This document shows, piece by piece, positions 32,805 through 40,235 of a stretch of 64,000 bases of DNA. Under the pieces are notes generated by a model that was not told the DNA's origin, did not search any database, and saw only the letters and a list, made by a program, of their open reading frames with translations. Both the position numbers and the translations under genes were made by a program. How positions within the stretch are numbered: position 1 is the first letter of the stretch; each line of letters opens with the position of its first letter. Source of the DNA: Chryseobacterium oleae (GTDB lineage Bacteria > Bacteroidota > Bacteroidia > Flavobacteriales > Weeksellaceae); assembly GCF_900115055.1 (NCBI RefSeq), contig NZ_FOVD01000001.1, positions 1,508,361-1,572,360 of the forward strand, given 5' to 3'.

Positions 32805-32978
32805 ATGAAAAATTTCAAAAAGCTAACTAGAGAAGATTTAAAAAATGTAGCAGGTGGAGGAGCAGTTCCATATTGCAGAGTTGGATACATTTATATGTGC
32901 CAGGCAGTGGGTGCATGCATTCCTGAACAAGATATGTGGGATTGTGTATGTGGTTGCGTTCCAAAAGTTAAGCCTTAA
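32805..32978 (+). CDS. GG-leader bacteriocin-like peptide precursor 9 (57 aa)
   Basis: Leader MKNFKKLTREDLKNVAGG then core GGAVPYCRVGYIYMCQAVGA and CIPEQDMWDCVCGCVPKVKP. It pairs with precursor 8: C-x2-GYIYMC versus C-x2-GYMYVC, and the same (D)C-x-C-x-C ending. It is the only copy on the plus strand. It has its own promoter box and a terminator at 32985-33011. Confidence 0.75.
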   Translation: MKNFKKLTREDLKNVAGGGAVPYCRVGYIYMCQAVGACIPEQDMWDCVCGCVPKVKP

Positions 32979-32984
32979 TAATTT

Positions 32985-33011
32985 AGACCCTTCTTTTTTA
33001 AGAGGGGTTTT
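32985..33011 (+). terminator. Terminator of peptide precursor 9
   Basis: ACCCTTCTT pairs with AAGAGGGGT (one T-G pair) across a T loop, followed by T5. Confidence 0.65.
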
Positions 33012-33070
33012 TCAATGGCGCGCTTTTCTAGTTTAGTATTTTGCTTTTACTTTTAAATACATTCCATAAA

Positions 33071-33094
33071 AAAATCCCGCCTGAAGCGGGATTT
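33071..33094 (-). terminator. Terminator of the paired secreted-protein genes
   Basis: AAATCCCGC (33072-33080) pairs with GCGGGATTT (33086-33094); on the minus strand it is followed by T-rich sequence. It lies about 30 bp past the stop of the gene at 33127. Confidence 0.75.
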
Positions 33095-33126
33095 ACTGTT
33101 ATCATTCAAAAAGTTATTTTTTACTT

Positions 33127-33855
33127 TTATAGCCGGAAAACTGTAAAAGTATATGTTCTGGCTATGTTTCCGTTATTGGTAATGGTATACGTATTCGCAG
33201 CCGTTTTAACCAGGGTATAATCAAATTGGGTACCTCCTCCACCGTCAGCACAACCGGTTACATTCGCAAATTGAAGTCCCCAGGTTGCTGATGTTCCGGC
33301 TCCGCCCGCAGAGCTTGATACAGTTCCTACTTTGTCCCTTGCAACAGCACTTAAATATCCTAGTGCTATATCAGAGTACATATAAGTGGAAATCATTGTT
33401 CTTCCACAAGCATTTCCAGATCTCACGATCAGCATTCCTGCCGGAATATTGACTGCAGCAGGTATTGTAACGGTGCCACTTGCTCCCGGCAATATGCTCG
33501 TGCTGTTTATAGAATAACTGTATTTTGCTGTGGTTACATCTCCGGTAGCTCCTCCCCTTATCAGGAGGTCATGATCTGCAGGAACCTGACGAAGCAGATT
33601 CTGAATACGCAGACTCTGATTACTGGCATCAACATCTAATTTTCTTTGCGGAGATACGTTTCCAATTCCTGTATTTCCGGATGATGTAATGATAAAATCA
33701 TTGGCCTCCTGACCTGCTGTAGGAACTCCCGAAACAGCATTATCCTTCGCAGCGTCTATATGGAATAATCCCTGAGTATTGCTTGTATTAATCCCAAATT
33801 GCGCATAACTCAGAAAAGACGTGAGTATATAAAGTATGATATATAATTTCTTCAT
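33127..33855 (-). CDS. Secreted protein with phage-tail-fibre-like N-terminus, paralogue B
   Basis: 242 aa with signal MKKLYIILYILTSFLSYAQ and then FGINTSNTQGLFHIDAAKD, DFIITSSGNTGIGNVSPQRK and LDVDASNQSLRIQNLLRQ. The 'GInt..P...hvd' then 'GNvGIG...P..kLdvd' repeats are common at the N-terminus of Flavobacteriia surface proteins and tail fibres. The C-terminal domain is strand-rich with two Cys. It is the same length as the next gene upstream and about half identical by eye. Role unknown. Confidence 0.65.
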   Translation of the reverse strand: MKKLYIILYILTSFLSYAQFGINTSNTQGLFHIDAAKDNAVSGVPTAGQEANDFIITSSGNTGIGNVSPQRKLDVDASNQSLRIQNLLRQVPADHDLLIRGGATGDVTTAKYSYSINSTSILPGASGTVTIPAAVNIPAGMLIVRSGNACGRTMISTYMYSDIALGYLSAVARDKVGTVSSSAGGAGTSATWGLQFANVTGCADGGGGTQFDYTLVKTAANTYTITNNGNIARTYTFTVFRL

Positions 33856-33886
33856 AATTTTATTTTTTTGTAAAAATCAGAAAAGA

Positions 33887-34615
33887 TTACAAACGGAAAA
33901 TAGTCACCACATAGGTTCGTGCTACATTCCCGTTGTTTACAATCAAATAGCTGCTGGCTGTAGGTTTTGAAACCGTAAAATCAAACTGAGTAGTATTTCC
34001 TGTAGTACAAGTTACAGTTCCGGGAAACTTAACGGACCATACGCCGGAACCTCCACCTCCACCTGGTATCGGAGCAATGGTTGAGGTGCCCACTTTATCA
34101 CCTGCAATAGATGTTGCATATCCAAGAGAAATATCCGAATAAATAAAATTCGTAATCATGTTTGCACCGCATGTGTTACTTGTTTTAACCACCAGCATTC
34201 CGTTTGGAATACTTATACTGGCCGGAATAGTAACGGTGCCGTTTGCTGCCGCTGCTACAGTAATGCTTGTTGTATAAACATACCGTGTGGCTACTACGTC
34301 TCCGTTGGCTGTATTGATCGTAAGAAAATCATGATCATCAGGAATTTGCTGGGGTAGATTTCTAATCCTGAGACTTGCGCTGCCGGCATCGATATCCAGC
34401 TTTTTCTGCGGAGCTATCAAACCTATTCCAACATTCCCGGCAGCAGTAACGACAACATCATTAACCTGTTGTGCTGCTGTGGGCGCTCCTGTTGTAGGAT
34501 TGTCCTTTCCTCCGTCCACATGAAATACAGTTTGTGGATTAGAAGTGTTAATACCAACCTGCGCAAAACTTAGCACAGCGGTACAGATGTAAAAAATCGA
34601 AAAAATTTTCTTCAT
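33887..34615 (-). CDS. Secreted protein with phage-tail-fibre-like N-terminus, paralogue A
   Basis: 242 aa: signal MKKIFSIFYICTAVLSFAQ, then VGINTSNPQTVFHVDGGKD and the DVVVTAAGNVGIGLIAPQKK repeat, with the same C-terminal fold as its partner (NGMLVVKTSNTCGANMITNF, ending ARTYVVTIFRL). It is 31 bp upstream of the gene at 33127, so they are a two-gene operon from tandem duplication. Length identity at 242 codons with substantial divergence suggests old duplication under constraint. Confidence 0.65.
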   Translation of the reverse strand: MKKIFSIFYICTAVLSFAQVGINTSNPQTVFHVDGGKDNPTTGAPTAAQQVNDVVVTAAGNVGIGLIAPQKKLDIDAGSASLRIRNLPQQIPDDHDFLTINTANGDVVATRYVYTTSITVAAAANGTVTIPASISIPNGMLVVKTSNTCGANMITNFIYSDISLGYATSIAGDKVGTSTIAPIPGGGGGSGVWSVKFPGTVTCTTGNTTQFDFTVSKPTASSYLIVNNGNVARTYVVTIFRL

Positions 34616-35138
34616 AGATTGATTTTTTTAGTGAAGGTTTTTTATTGCTTTTAATTTGTGTCTTTATACGATAAACATTGACTTCAGACCTTTAAAGGTA
34701 TTCTGATTCACTTGTCATCAAGCAGTTCATTGTGTGTTTTTATTATCATGAATAAAAATAGATTATTTTAAAGAAATAATCTCCAATATTTGAATTATTT
34801 TTTAACAAAATTAATCATATAATAATTAATCAATTCTTGAGTTATGAAGAATAAATAATCCTTTGAGCCCTCAAATTTACTATTTAAAAAAGCAGACCTC
34901 ATTAATTATCAGTCAACGACGTATTTCTTCAACAAACAATTATCACGTTGATAAAACCTTTATGCATCTTCTGATGGTATTAATCGGGAATTGCAAACAA
35001 AAAAAAACTTCCCATTATGGGAAGAATTGTAAGTACTAAATGATTGGGAATGAATGATAATAAACAATGCTAAATTAATCCATCGCAAACCTCCATCCTA
35101 TGACCCAGATCATAAAGAATCTTTTTGTATTATAGTTT
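34616..35138. other. 523-bp intergenic region without a gene
   Basis: AT-rich. It holds a 9-bp hairpin AGATTATTT/AAATAATCT near 34770 and a hairpin CTTCCCATTATGGGAAG at 35008-35024 with an A-run on its left, which on the minus strand would act as the terminator of the hydrolase gene. Nothing else is evident. Confidence 0.5.
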
Positions 35139-36587
35139 TCAATTTTGGGTTTGAATTTCTTTTAAAACTTTCTTCCCGTTTTCGTTATCAGGATTTAAGT
35201 CGAGAGACTTTTTATACATTTCAATACCTTTAGTTTTATCTCCTGTTTTTAATAGTACTTCGCCGTAACTGTCATAAGCATTCCAGCTATCAGGATACAA
35301 ATACACGTTAAGCTTAAAAATACCCAGTGCTTCGTTCTTTTGATTGGTGGTCAGCAACCGGTACCCCCAATTGTTCAGTTCAGATTCCTGTGGCTTAAAA
35401 TCCGGATTTTGTTTTTTCTCATTCTTCACGAAATCTATTGCATTTTCATATCCGACCTTTTGTAGATTTTTCCTGAGATAAGTCAGCGGATCCGCTTTAA
35501 TAATATCCGGAATATAGCATCCTGCAATTTCTTCAATAAAATCTTCCGGAGCACTTCCTCCTAAATTGGTCAGTACAATCACCGCCAAATGATCATCAGG
35601 ATAAATGAGCAGAGCAGATCTGTTTCCGCCCGACATTCCAATCGCTTTATGATTTTTTCTGAGCTTCGCAATTCCCCAACCGCGTCCCCAATCCGTAGGT
35701 GTTCCATTATTAAATTTAGCAGGAGACCACATGGTATCAATTGTTGATTGTTTTTGCAGTAATTTTCTGTTTTGCAGGGCAATAACCCAATTGGCAAGAT
35801 CTTCGGAAGTACTGTTAAGACCGGCGCCTGTTCTGGTAAAATCAGGAAATTCATAATAATTATTGACCAATTTATCCCCACTCATCCTTTTTCCATCGAA
35901 AAAACTTCTGTAGCTGTAGCTCGGTGCATAATGCGGAATAATATCTCTTGAATCTCCGAAAACCGTATTTTTCAAATGGACAATCTTAAATTGTTTTTCT
36001 TCGAAGAATTCAGCAAATGGTTTATGGGTAAGCTTCTCTATAATTTTCCCCAGCAAATAATAATTGGTTTGATTATAACTGAACTGCTCTCCTGTTTTAA
36101 ATTGCATAGGAGTGGTTTTAAGTTTTTCGAAAATCGGTTCTTCACTTCCTAGTACCCCAACATTTCCGGTTACAGGATCTAAAAGTCTCAGCATATCAGG
36201 CAGTCCTGAAATATGTGTTAACAGTTGATCTATTGTTATTTTTTGCCATTCCAAAGGCAAGCCATCCAGATAAGTACTGACAGGTGCCTCCAGTTTTATT
36301 TTCCCCTGTTCAACCAATTGCATAACGGCTACCCCAGTGAAAATTTTAGTATTTGAATTAATGGGGAAAATCGTATTAGTCTTCACCTCAATCCGATCTT
36401 GTACATTGGCGAGCCCGTATGATTTGTTTAAAACAATTTTCCCATTCCGAACAACAGCAACCTGCACTCCCGGGATTCGTCTTATTTTCATTTCCCTTTG
36501 AATGACTTCATCTACATTGGAACTTATGTTTTGAGCAAAAGAGGATAAGGAGATGAGTAATGATACAATAAACAGATAAATTTTCAT
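35139..36587 (-). CDS. Beta-lactamase family serine hydrolase with C-terminal TPR
   Basis: 482 aa, signal MKIYLFIVSLLISLSSFAQ. A class C beta-lactamase/DD-peptidase fold: SxxK motif as INSNTK (Ser78, Lys81), the Tyr-containing motif as FSYNQTNYYLLG (Tyr171, with YNQ where YSN is usual), and a third motif HKAIGMSGG in place of KTG. A short TPR segment ends the protein (AYDSYGEVLLKTGDKTKGIE). Such proteins are usually esterases or peptidases rather than resistance enzymes. Exported, probably periplasmic. Confidence 0.8.
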   Translation of the reverse strand: MKIYLFIVSLLISLSSFAQNISSNVDEVIQREMKIRRIPGVQVAVVRNGKIVLNKSYGLANVQDRIEVKTNTIFPINSNTKIFTGVAVMQLVEQGKIKLEAPVSTYLDGLPLEWQKITIDQLLTHISGLPDMLRLLDPVTGNVGVLGSEEPIFEKLKTTPMQFKTGEQFSYNQTNYYLLGKIIEKLTHKPFAEFFEEKQFKIVHLKNTVFGDSRDIIPHYAPSYSYRSFFDGKRMSGDKLVNNYYEFPDFTRTGAGLNSTSEDLANWVIALQNRKLLQKQSTIDTMWSPAKFNNGTPTDWGRGWGIAKLRKNHKAIGMSGGNRSALLIYPDDHLAVIVLTNLGGSAPEDFIEEIAGCYIPDIIKADPLTYLRKNLQKVGYENAIDFVKNEKKQNPDFKPQESELNNWGYRLLTTNQKNEALGIFKLNVYLYPDSWNAYDSYGEVLLKTGDKTKGIEMYKKSLDLNPDNENGKKVLKEIQTQN

Positions 36588-37613
36588 GGTTTATTTTTAC
36601 ATATAAAACAACTGAAAACCAAATCTATTACAGCCTTTTAATAATTTAACATGAATGTTTTTTTTGAAGGCGACTGTATGCTCCAATTGTGTCTTCAATA
36701 CAACAAAATAGTAAGGCAAAAAAAATCCCCAGATTGCTCTGGGGATAAAAACTAATAACCATGAAAACTCAAATTAAACATGAGTTGCTTCATATATTGA
36801 AAAATCGTGCCAAAGTAGCTTTTACTAAAAACACTTTTCTATATTTTTTCAAACTTATTATTTCTGAAAATGTTCAGGTTTACATTTTTCATCAAGAATA
36901 AAAATGAGTAAACCGCCTAAATAATCACGCTTTCAAGCGACTACAATAATCTATAAAAAAATATAACTCACAGATTCATATTGAAAAATAAATAACGCAA
37001 ACATTAAGTTCATGATCAAAATCATAAATCAGCCATATTTTTCTTTTATATTAACGTGAAACCAATTCAGTTATTATCAATATTTTTTTTATCCTAAAAA
37101 AACAGGAAAGCATTTATTGCATATTTTTATTTCGATCTCGTACGTCCGTCCTTACAATGGGAAGTTTTAAGGGTAAAATTTGTGGCAAAATAAAAAGCCC
37201 CCATAATGGAGGCCTCAAAAAACACAAATGATGAAAAAATTTTTATAATCTTTAAATAATTATCTATCGTTTAATCTTACAGCCAAAATTAATTCATTTT
37301 AGTCTTTCCACTTTATGACTGAACTCATAAAGTTGTTTTTTTAGTTCATCCTTTTCTAAAATTATGCTTTAAAACTTAAATGCAATAAATGAAAAGCCCA
37401 CATAAGACTCTATATCCAACAATATCAAATAGTTCACATTTAAAACATAAAATGTTTTTTTATAATATCAACACAAATAAATGATTATTAACAAATATTA
37501 TAAACCATAATCTTAGAAAATACGAAAAATAAATTAAATATAACATGATCGAGGTTATGTTTTTCCACTATTTTATTTCCTAGTTTTACATATCTATTTT
37601 AATTCAATATAAC
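36588..37613. other. 1,026-bp intergenic region, hairpin-plus-leader repeats
   Basis: No supported gene. It contains a hairpin TCCCCAGATTGCTCTGGGGA at 36726-36745 followed by AAAAACTAATAACC and ATG at 36761 (46 codons to TAA, weak). Near 37196 is AGCCCCCATAATGGAGGCCTC followed by AAAAAACACAAATGATGAAA. The second unit recurs at 38527. The rest is AT-rich. The last 40 bp hold TAGTTTTA, a near-match -7 element for the glycosyltransferase gene. Confidence 0.5.
37196..37234 (+). repeat. Hairpin plus AACACAAATGATGAAAAAA unit, copy 1
   Basis: GCCCCCATAATGGAGGCCTC hairpin followed by a tail AACACAAATGATGAAAAAA. The tail and the GGAGGCCT arm are repeated at 38527-38567. Confidence 0.5.
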
Positions 37614-38441
37614 GTGATAAAATTCTCTATACTTATTGCCAATTACAACAATGGTAAGTATTTTAGAGACTGTTATAACTCGTTGATCAGCCAGACATAC
37701 GGAAGCTGGGAAGTTATAATTGTCGATGATGCATCTACTGATGATTCTGTAGAACAAATCAAGGGCATTATACAAAATGACTCCCGTTTCAGGATCTACA
37801 AAAATGCCACTAATCAGGGCTGCGGCTATACCAAGAGAGAATGCATGAAATATGCGCAAGGAGAAATATGTGCGTATCTGGATCCGGATGACGCCCTTTA
37901 TTCCGATGCTTTAGAAAAAACAGCTGAAGAGTTTGCTAAAAATGATATTACAGCTGCATATTCGCAAATGATGCTTTGTGATGAAAATTTAAATCAGAAT
38001 AAAGTATACGCCAGCACCAAACAGATCTACAACAGCAGATATTTTTTCAACTGCCCTACTCAATTTGCACACTTCTTTACTTTTAAAAAAGAAACTTACC
38101 TGAAGACTTCCGGCATCAATCCCCATTTAAAAAGTGCCGTAGACCAGGACCTCTACCTAAAGATCCTGGAACATGGTAACGTAAAATACATCAAAGAACC
38201 CCTCTATCTGTACAGATTACACTCTAATGGTATTTCCCAGCATAATTTTAAACAAGGAGCTAAGGAGTCTTTTGCCAAAGTAATCCACGATGCCATGAAA
38301 AGACGGGGCATCAGCAGGATCAACAACAAGATAGTTCCGGATGTATATACCGATGCACAGGAAATCTACGAGCTCCTGAACTATCAGACCCAGAAACTAC
38401 ACCGGTTGATTAATAAAGTAAAAGTAACTTTCAACATATAA
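37614..38441 (+). CDS. Family 2 glycosyltransferase
   Basis: 275 aa from a GTG start. N-terminal GT-A core: MIKFSILIANYNNGKYFRDC, then WEVIIVDDASTDDSV and AYLDPDDALYSDAL, whose DPDD holds the metal-binding DxD position. QDLYLKILEHG is the conserved acceptor-side helix. It is cytoplasmic or membrane-associated and transfers a sugar to a surface glycan, substrate unknown. It is isolated from any glycan cluster. A terminator GCTTCTCA/TGGGAAGC plus T7 follows at 38452. Confidence 0.85.
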   Translation: MIKFSILIANYNNGKYFRDCYNSLISQTYGSWEVIIVDDASTDDSVEQIKGIIQNDSRFRIYKNATNQGCGYTKRECMKYAQGEICAYLDPDDALYSDALEKTAEEFAKNDITAAYSQMMLCDENLNQNKVYASTKQIYNSRYFFNCPTQFAHFFTFKKETYLKTSGINPHLKSAVDQDLYLKILEHGNVKYIKEPLYLYRLHSNGISQHNFKQGAKESFAKVIHDAMKRRGISRINNKIVPDVYTDAQEIYELLNYQTQKLHRLINKVKVTFNI

Positions 38442-38451
38442 TTTGATTATG

Positions 38452-38479
38452 GCTTCTCAGAAATGGGAAGCTTTTTTTA
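38452..38479 (+). terminator. Terminator of the glycosyltransferase gene
   Basis: GGCTTCTCA pairs with TGGGAAGCT across GAAA (one G-U pair), followed by T7. Confidence 0.7.
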
Positions 38480-38526
38480 TTTTCAATCAACGGCTTTTCT
38501 CTTTCAGATTGGTTGGAAATCAAAAC

Positions 38527-38567
38527 GGCCCCCAATCAAGGAGGCCTAAAAACACAAATGATGAAAA
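38527..38567 (+). repeat. Hairpin plus AACACAAATGATGAAAAAA unit, copy 2
   Basis: GGCCCCCAATCAAGGAGGCC hairpin followed by AAAAACACAAATGATGAAAA, the same order and tail as the copy at 37196. In both, ATGATGAAAAAA opens a frame of only a few codons (MMKK + two residues). Confidence 0.5.
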
Positions 38568-38614
38568 AAATCTATTTAGAAAAATCCAAATAGAATTTGT
38601 TGACAATGATTGTC

Positions 38615-38788
38615 TTAATATTTTTTCTTACTGTACTTTTTCCAGTAAGCGAAGTCATAGCTGTAGCACCAAAAGTCAGATTTATGATTGATTTTTTTTA
38701 GAATCATATAACATCCTAAAATAACGAGCATTGATAAGACAAACAAAATAATCAGTTTTAAAATAAATGAATAGTCATGGATATCCAT
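38615..38788 (-). CDS. Small membrane protein (57 aa)
   Basis: MDIHDYSFILKLIILFVLSM, then LVILGCYMILKKINHKSDFW and CYSYDFAYWKKYSKKKY: one transmembrane helix (about residues 9-30) and a short basic, aromatic tail. Start and stop are clean, and the composition is what a real single-pass protein would have. It is too short for family assignment. Confidence 0.5.
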   Translation of the reverse strand: MDIHDYSFILKLIILFVLSMLVILGCYMILKKINHKSDFWCYSYDFAYWKKYSKKKY

Positions 38789-38880
38789 AATGAATAGTTT
38801 TCAGTTTTTATAATGTTAAATTTAATATAAATTTCCACACAGTGTGAATAAAAACTATTTATATCTATGAATTCATTAAA

Positions 38881-38900
38881 AAAATCCTCGTGTGAGGATT
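38881..38900 (-). terminator. Terminator of the lipoprotein gene at 38933
   Basis: AATCCTC (38883-38889) pairs with GAGGATT (38894-38900); on the minus strand a T7 run follows. Confidence 0.65.
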
Positions 38901-38932
38901 AATAAACGGATGTAAATATTTTTACCACTATG

Positions 38933-39382
38933 CTATTCTGCCCAGGTTACCGGAATATAAACGGTAATATAGCCATCTGCATCTACCTGCGCATCAGATA
39001 CAGTTCCTGTTACAGACCCGTACCCTGTCCAGCCTCCTTGTCCCTGCATAGCAGAAAATTTATAAGTTCCTGCCGGGATTCCTTCATAATATCCCGGAAG
39101 TGTCTGAAAACCTCCGCTGTAATAAGTATCAAACACTTCTCCTGTAGCTGTATTTTCAGCCAGAAAACTACCAACATCGTGATTTCCTGAAAGTGTTTTC
39201 ACTCCATCCAAAGAAATAAGACCGAATCTCACTTTATAGGTATTCGTTTTTGAAGCTTCTTTAGAGACTTCAGATTTCGCCTGAGGTTTAACATCAGTCA
39301 CCATATCATCATTGGAAGAGCACGATACAGCTGCCACCGACAAGGCTACAAAAGCCATCGTTTTAAAAATTGCTATTTTCAT
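38933..39382 (-). CDS. Lipoprotein, unknown function (149 aa)
   Basis: MKIAIFKTMAFVALSVAAVSC with lipidation at Cys21 followed by SSNDD, a sequence typical of Bacteroidetes lipoproteins sent to the outer membrane or surface. The body is strand-rich (YKVRFGLISLDGVKTLSGNH and VTGTVSDAQVDADGYITVYI) with no recognised domain. I start at ATG 39382, the beginning of the signal; an in-frame ATG at 39415 adds unrelated residues. It has its own terminator. Confidence 0.65.
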   Translation of the reverse strand: MKIAIFKTMAFVALSVAAVSCSSNDDMVTDVKPQAKSEVSKEASKTNTYKVRFGLISLDGVKTLSGNHDVGSFLAENTATGEVFDTYYSGGFQTLPGYYEGIPAGTYKFSAMQGQGGWTGYGSVTGTVSDAQVDADGYITVYIPVTWAE

Positions 39383-39631
39383 ATTAAAGTAATTTGGTAT
39401 TTCAAAAGTAACCAATTCATGTGAACTGAATAAAAACCTTTAATTAACTTAAAATTACATTCCAACCCCGATCCGCAGAGGGAAGCTATACAAACCGATA
39501 GAACCGGAAAAGCAGGTTTTATGTAAAAAATTATTATTTTAACATTCATTAACTAAATTTTGGCTTCATAATTGAAAATACAAAGGAAGTTGTTGCCGTT
39601 TTGGCTCAGACTACTTATTAAAATTTGAATT

Positions 39632-40183
39632 ATGAGAAAGATAGTATTAACAGGTATTTTATCAGTTTTTTTACTGACAGCCTGTAAAAAAGACGACAGG
39701 ACAGCTGAAAAATCTCTTGAAGAGCAGAAACTTGAATTTCAGGCAAGACAGCTTGATATAGAAAAACAAAAGCTGGCCATTGAGAAAGAAAAACTAGTAT
39801 ACGAGGCACAGAAAAAGGTAGACAGCATCTCTGAAAGTAAAAAAACTCAGGCAGCTGCTGCAGCCAATTCAAAACCTCAGATCATAAGAGAAACGAAAAC
39901 AGTATATAGAGACAGAGGATCCAACTCCAATTCAGGAGGCGGTACTTATGCAGATAACGGAAACAGTTCTTCACAAGGAACTGCCCAAAAGAAAAAAGGA
40001 TGGAGTAAAGCCGCTAAAGGAACCGCAATCGGTGCCGTGGGTGGTGCCGCTTTAGGAGCCATTGTTGCTAAGAAAAACAGAGGTCTTGGAGCCGTGATCG
40101 GTGGTGTAGTTGGTGGTGCAACCGGTTATACAATCGGTAGAGCCGGAGACAGAAAAGACGGACGAGTACAACCGCGTAATTAA
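39632..40183 (+). CDS. Glycine-zipper lipoprotein with coiled coil
   Basis: 183 aa: lipobox LLTAC (Cys18), a charged coiled coil (EEQKLEFQARQLDIEKQKLA and onward to about residue 75), a Ser/Asn-rich linker, and a C-terminal glycine-zipper domain (GTAIGAVGGAALGAIV and AVIGGVVGGATGYTIG). Glycine-zipper lipoproteins often insert into or stiffen the outer membrane. A hairpin terminator (AAGATTGC/GCAATCTT plus T7) follows at 40203-40235. Confidence 0.75.
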   Translation: MRKIVLTGILSVFLLTACKKDDRTAEKSLEEQKLEFQARQLDIEKQKLAIEKEKLVYEAQKKVDSISESKKTQAAAAANSKPQIIRETKTVYRDRGSNSNSGGGTYADNGNSSSQGTAQKKKGWSKAAKGTAIGAVGGAALGAIVAKKNRGLGAVIGGVVGGATGYTIGRAGDRKDGRVQPRN

Positions 40184-40202
40184 TATTTTCACGATAACAT
40201 TT

Positions 40203-40235
40203 AAAGATTGCTTATTTTTAGGCAATCTTTTTTTA
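40203..40235 (+). terminator. Terminator after the glycine-zipper gene
   Basis: AAAGATTGC pairs with GCAATCTTT across TTATTTTTAG, then T-rich. The next ATG (40235) follows directly, so the next gene depends on read-through or a promoter inside this region. Confidence 0.7.

Noticed and set aside
35579..35881. 100-codon alternative frame within the serine hydrolase gene
   Set aside because: Same-strand shadow of a gene whose catalytic motifs are in the main frame.
36761..36901. A 46-codon plus-strand frame after the hairpin at 36726
   Set aside because: Follows a terminator-like hairpin in AT-rich DNA with no promoter, and composition is not clearly protein-like; kept only as part of the intergenic description.
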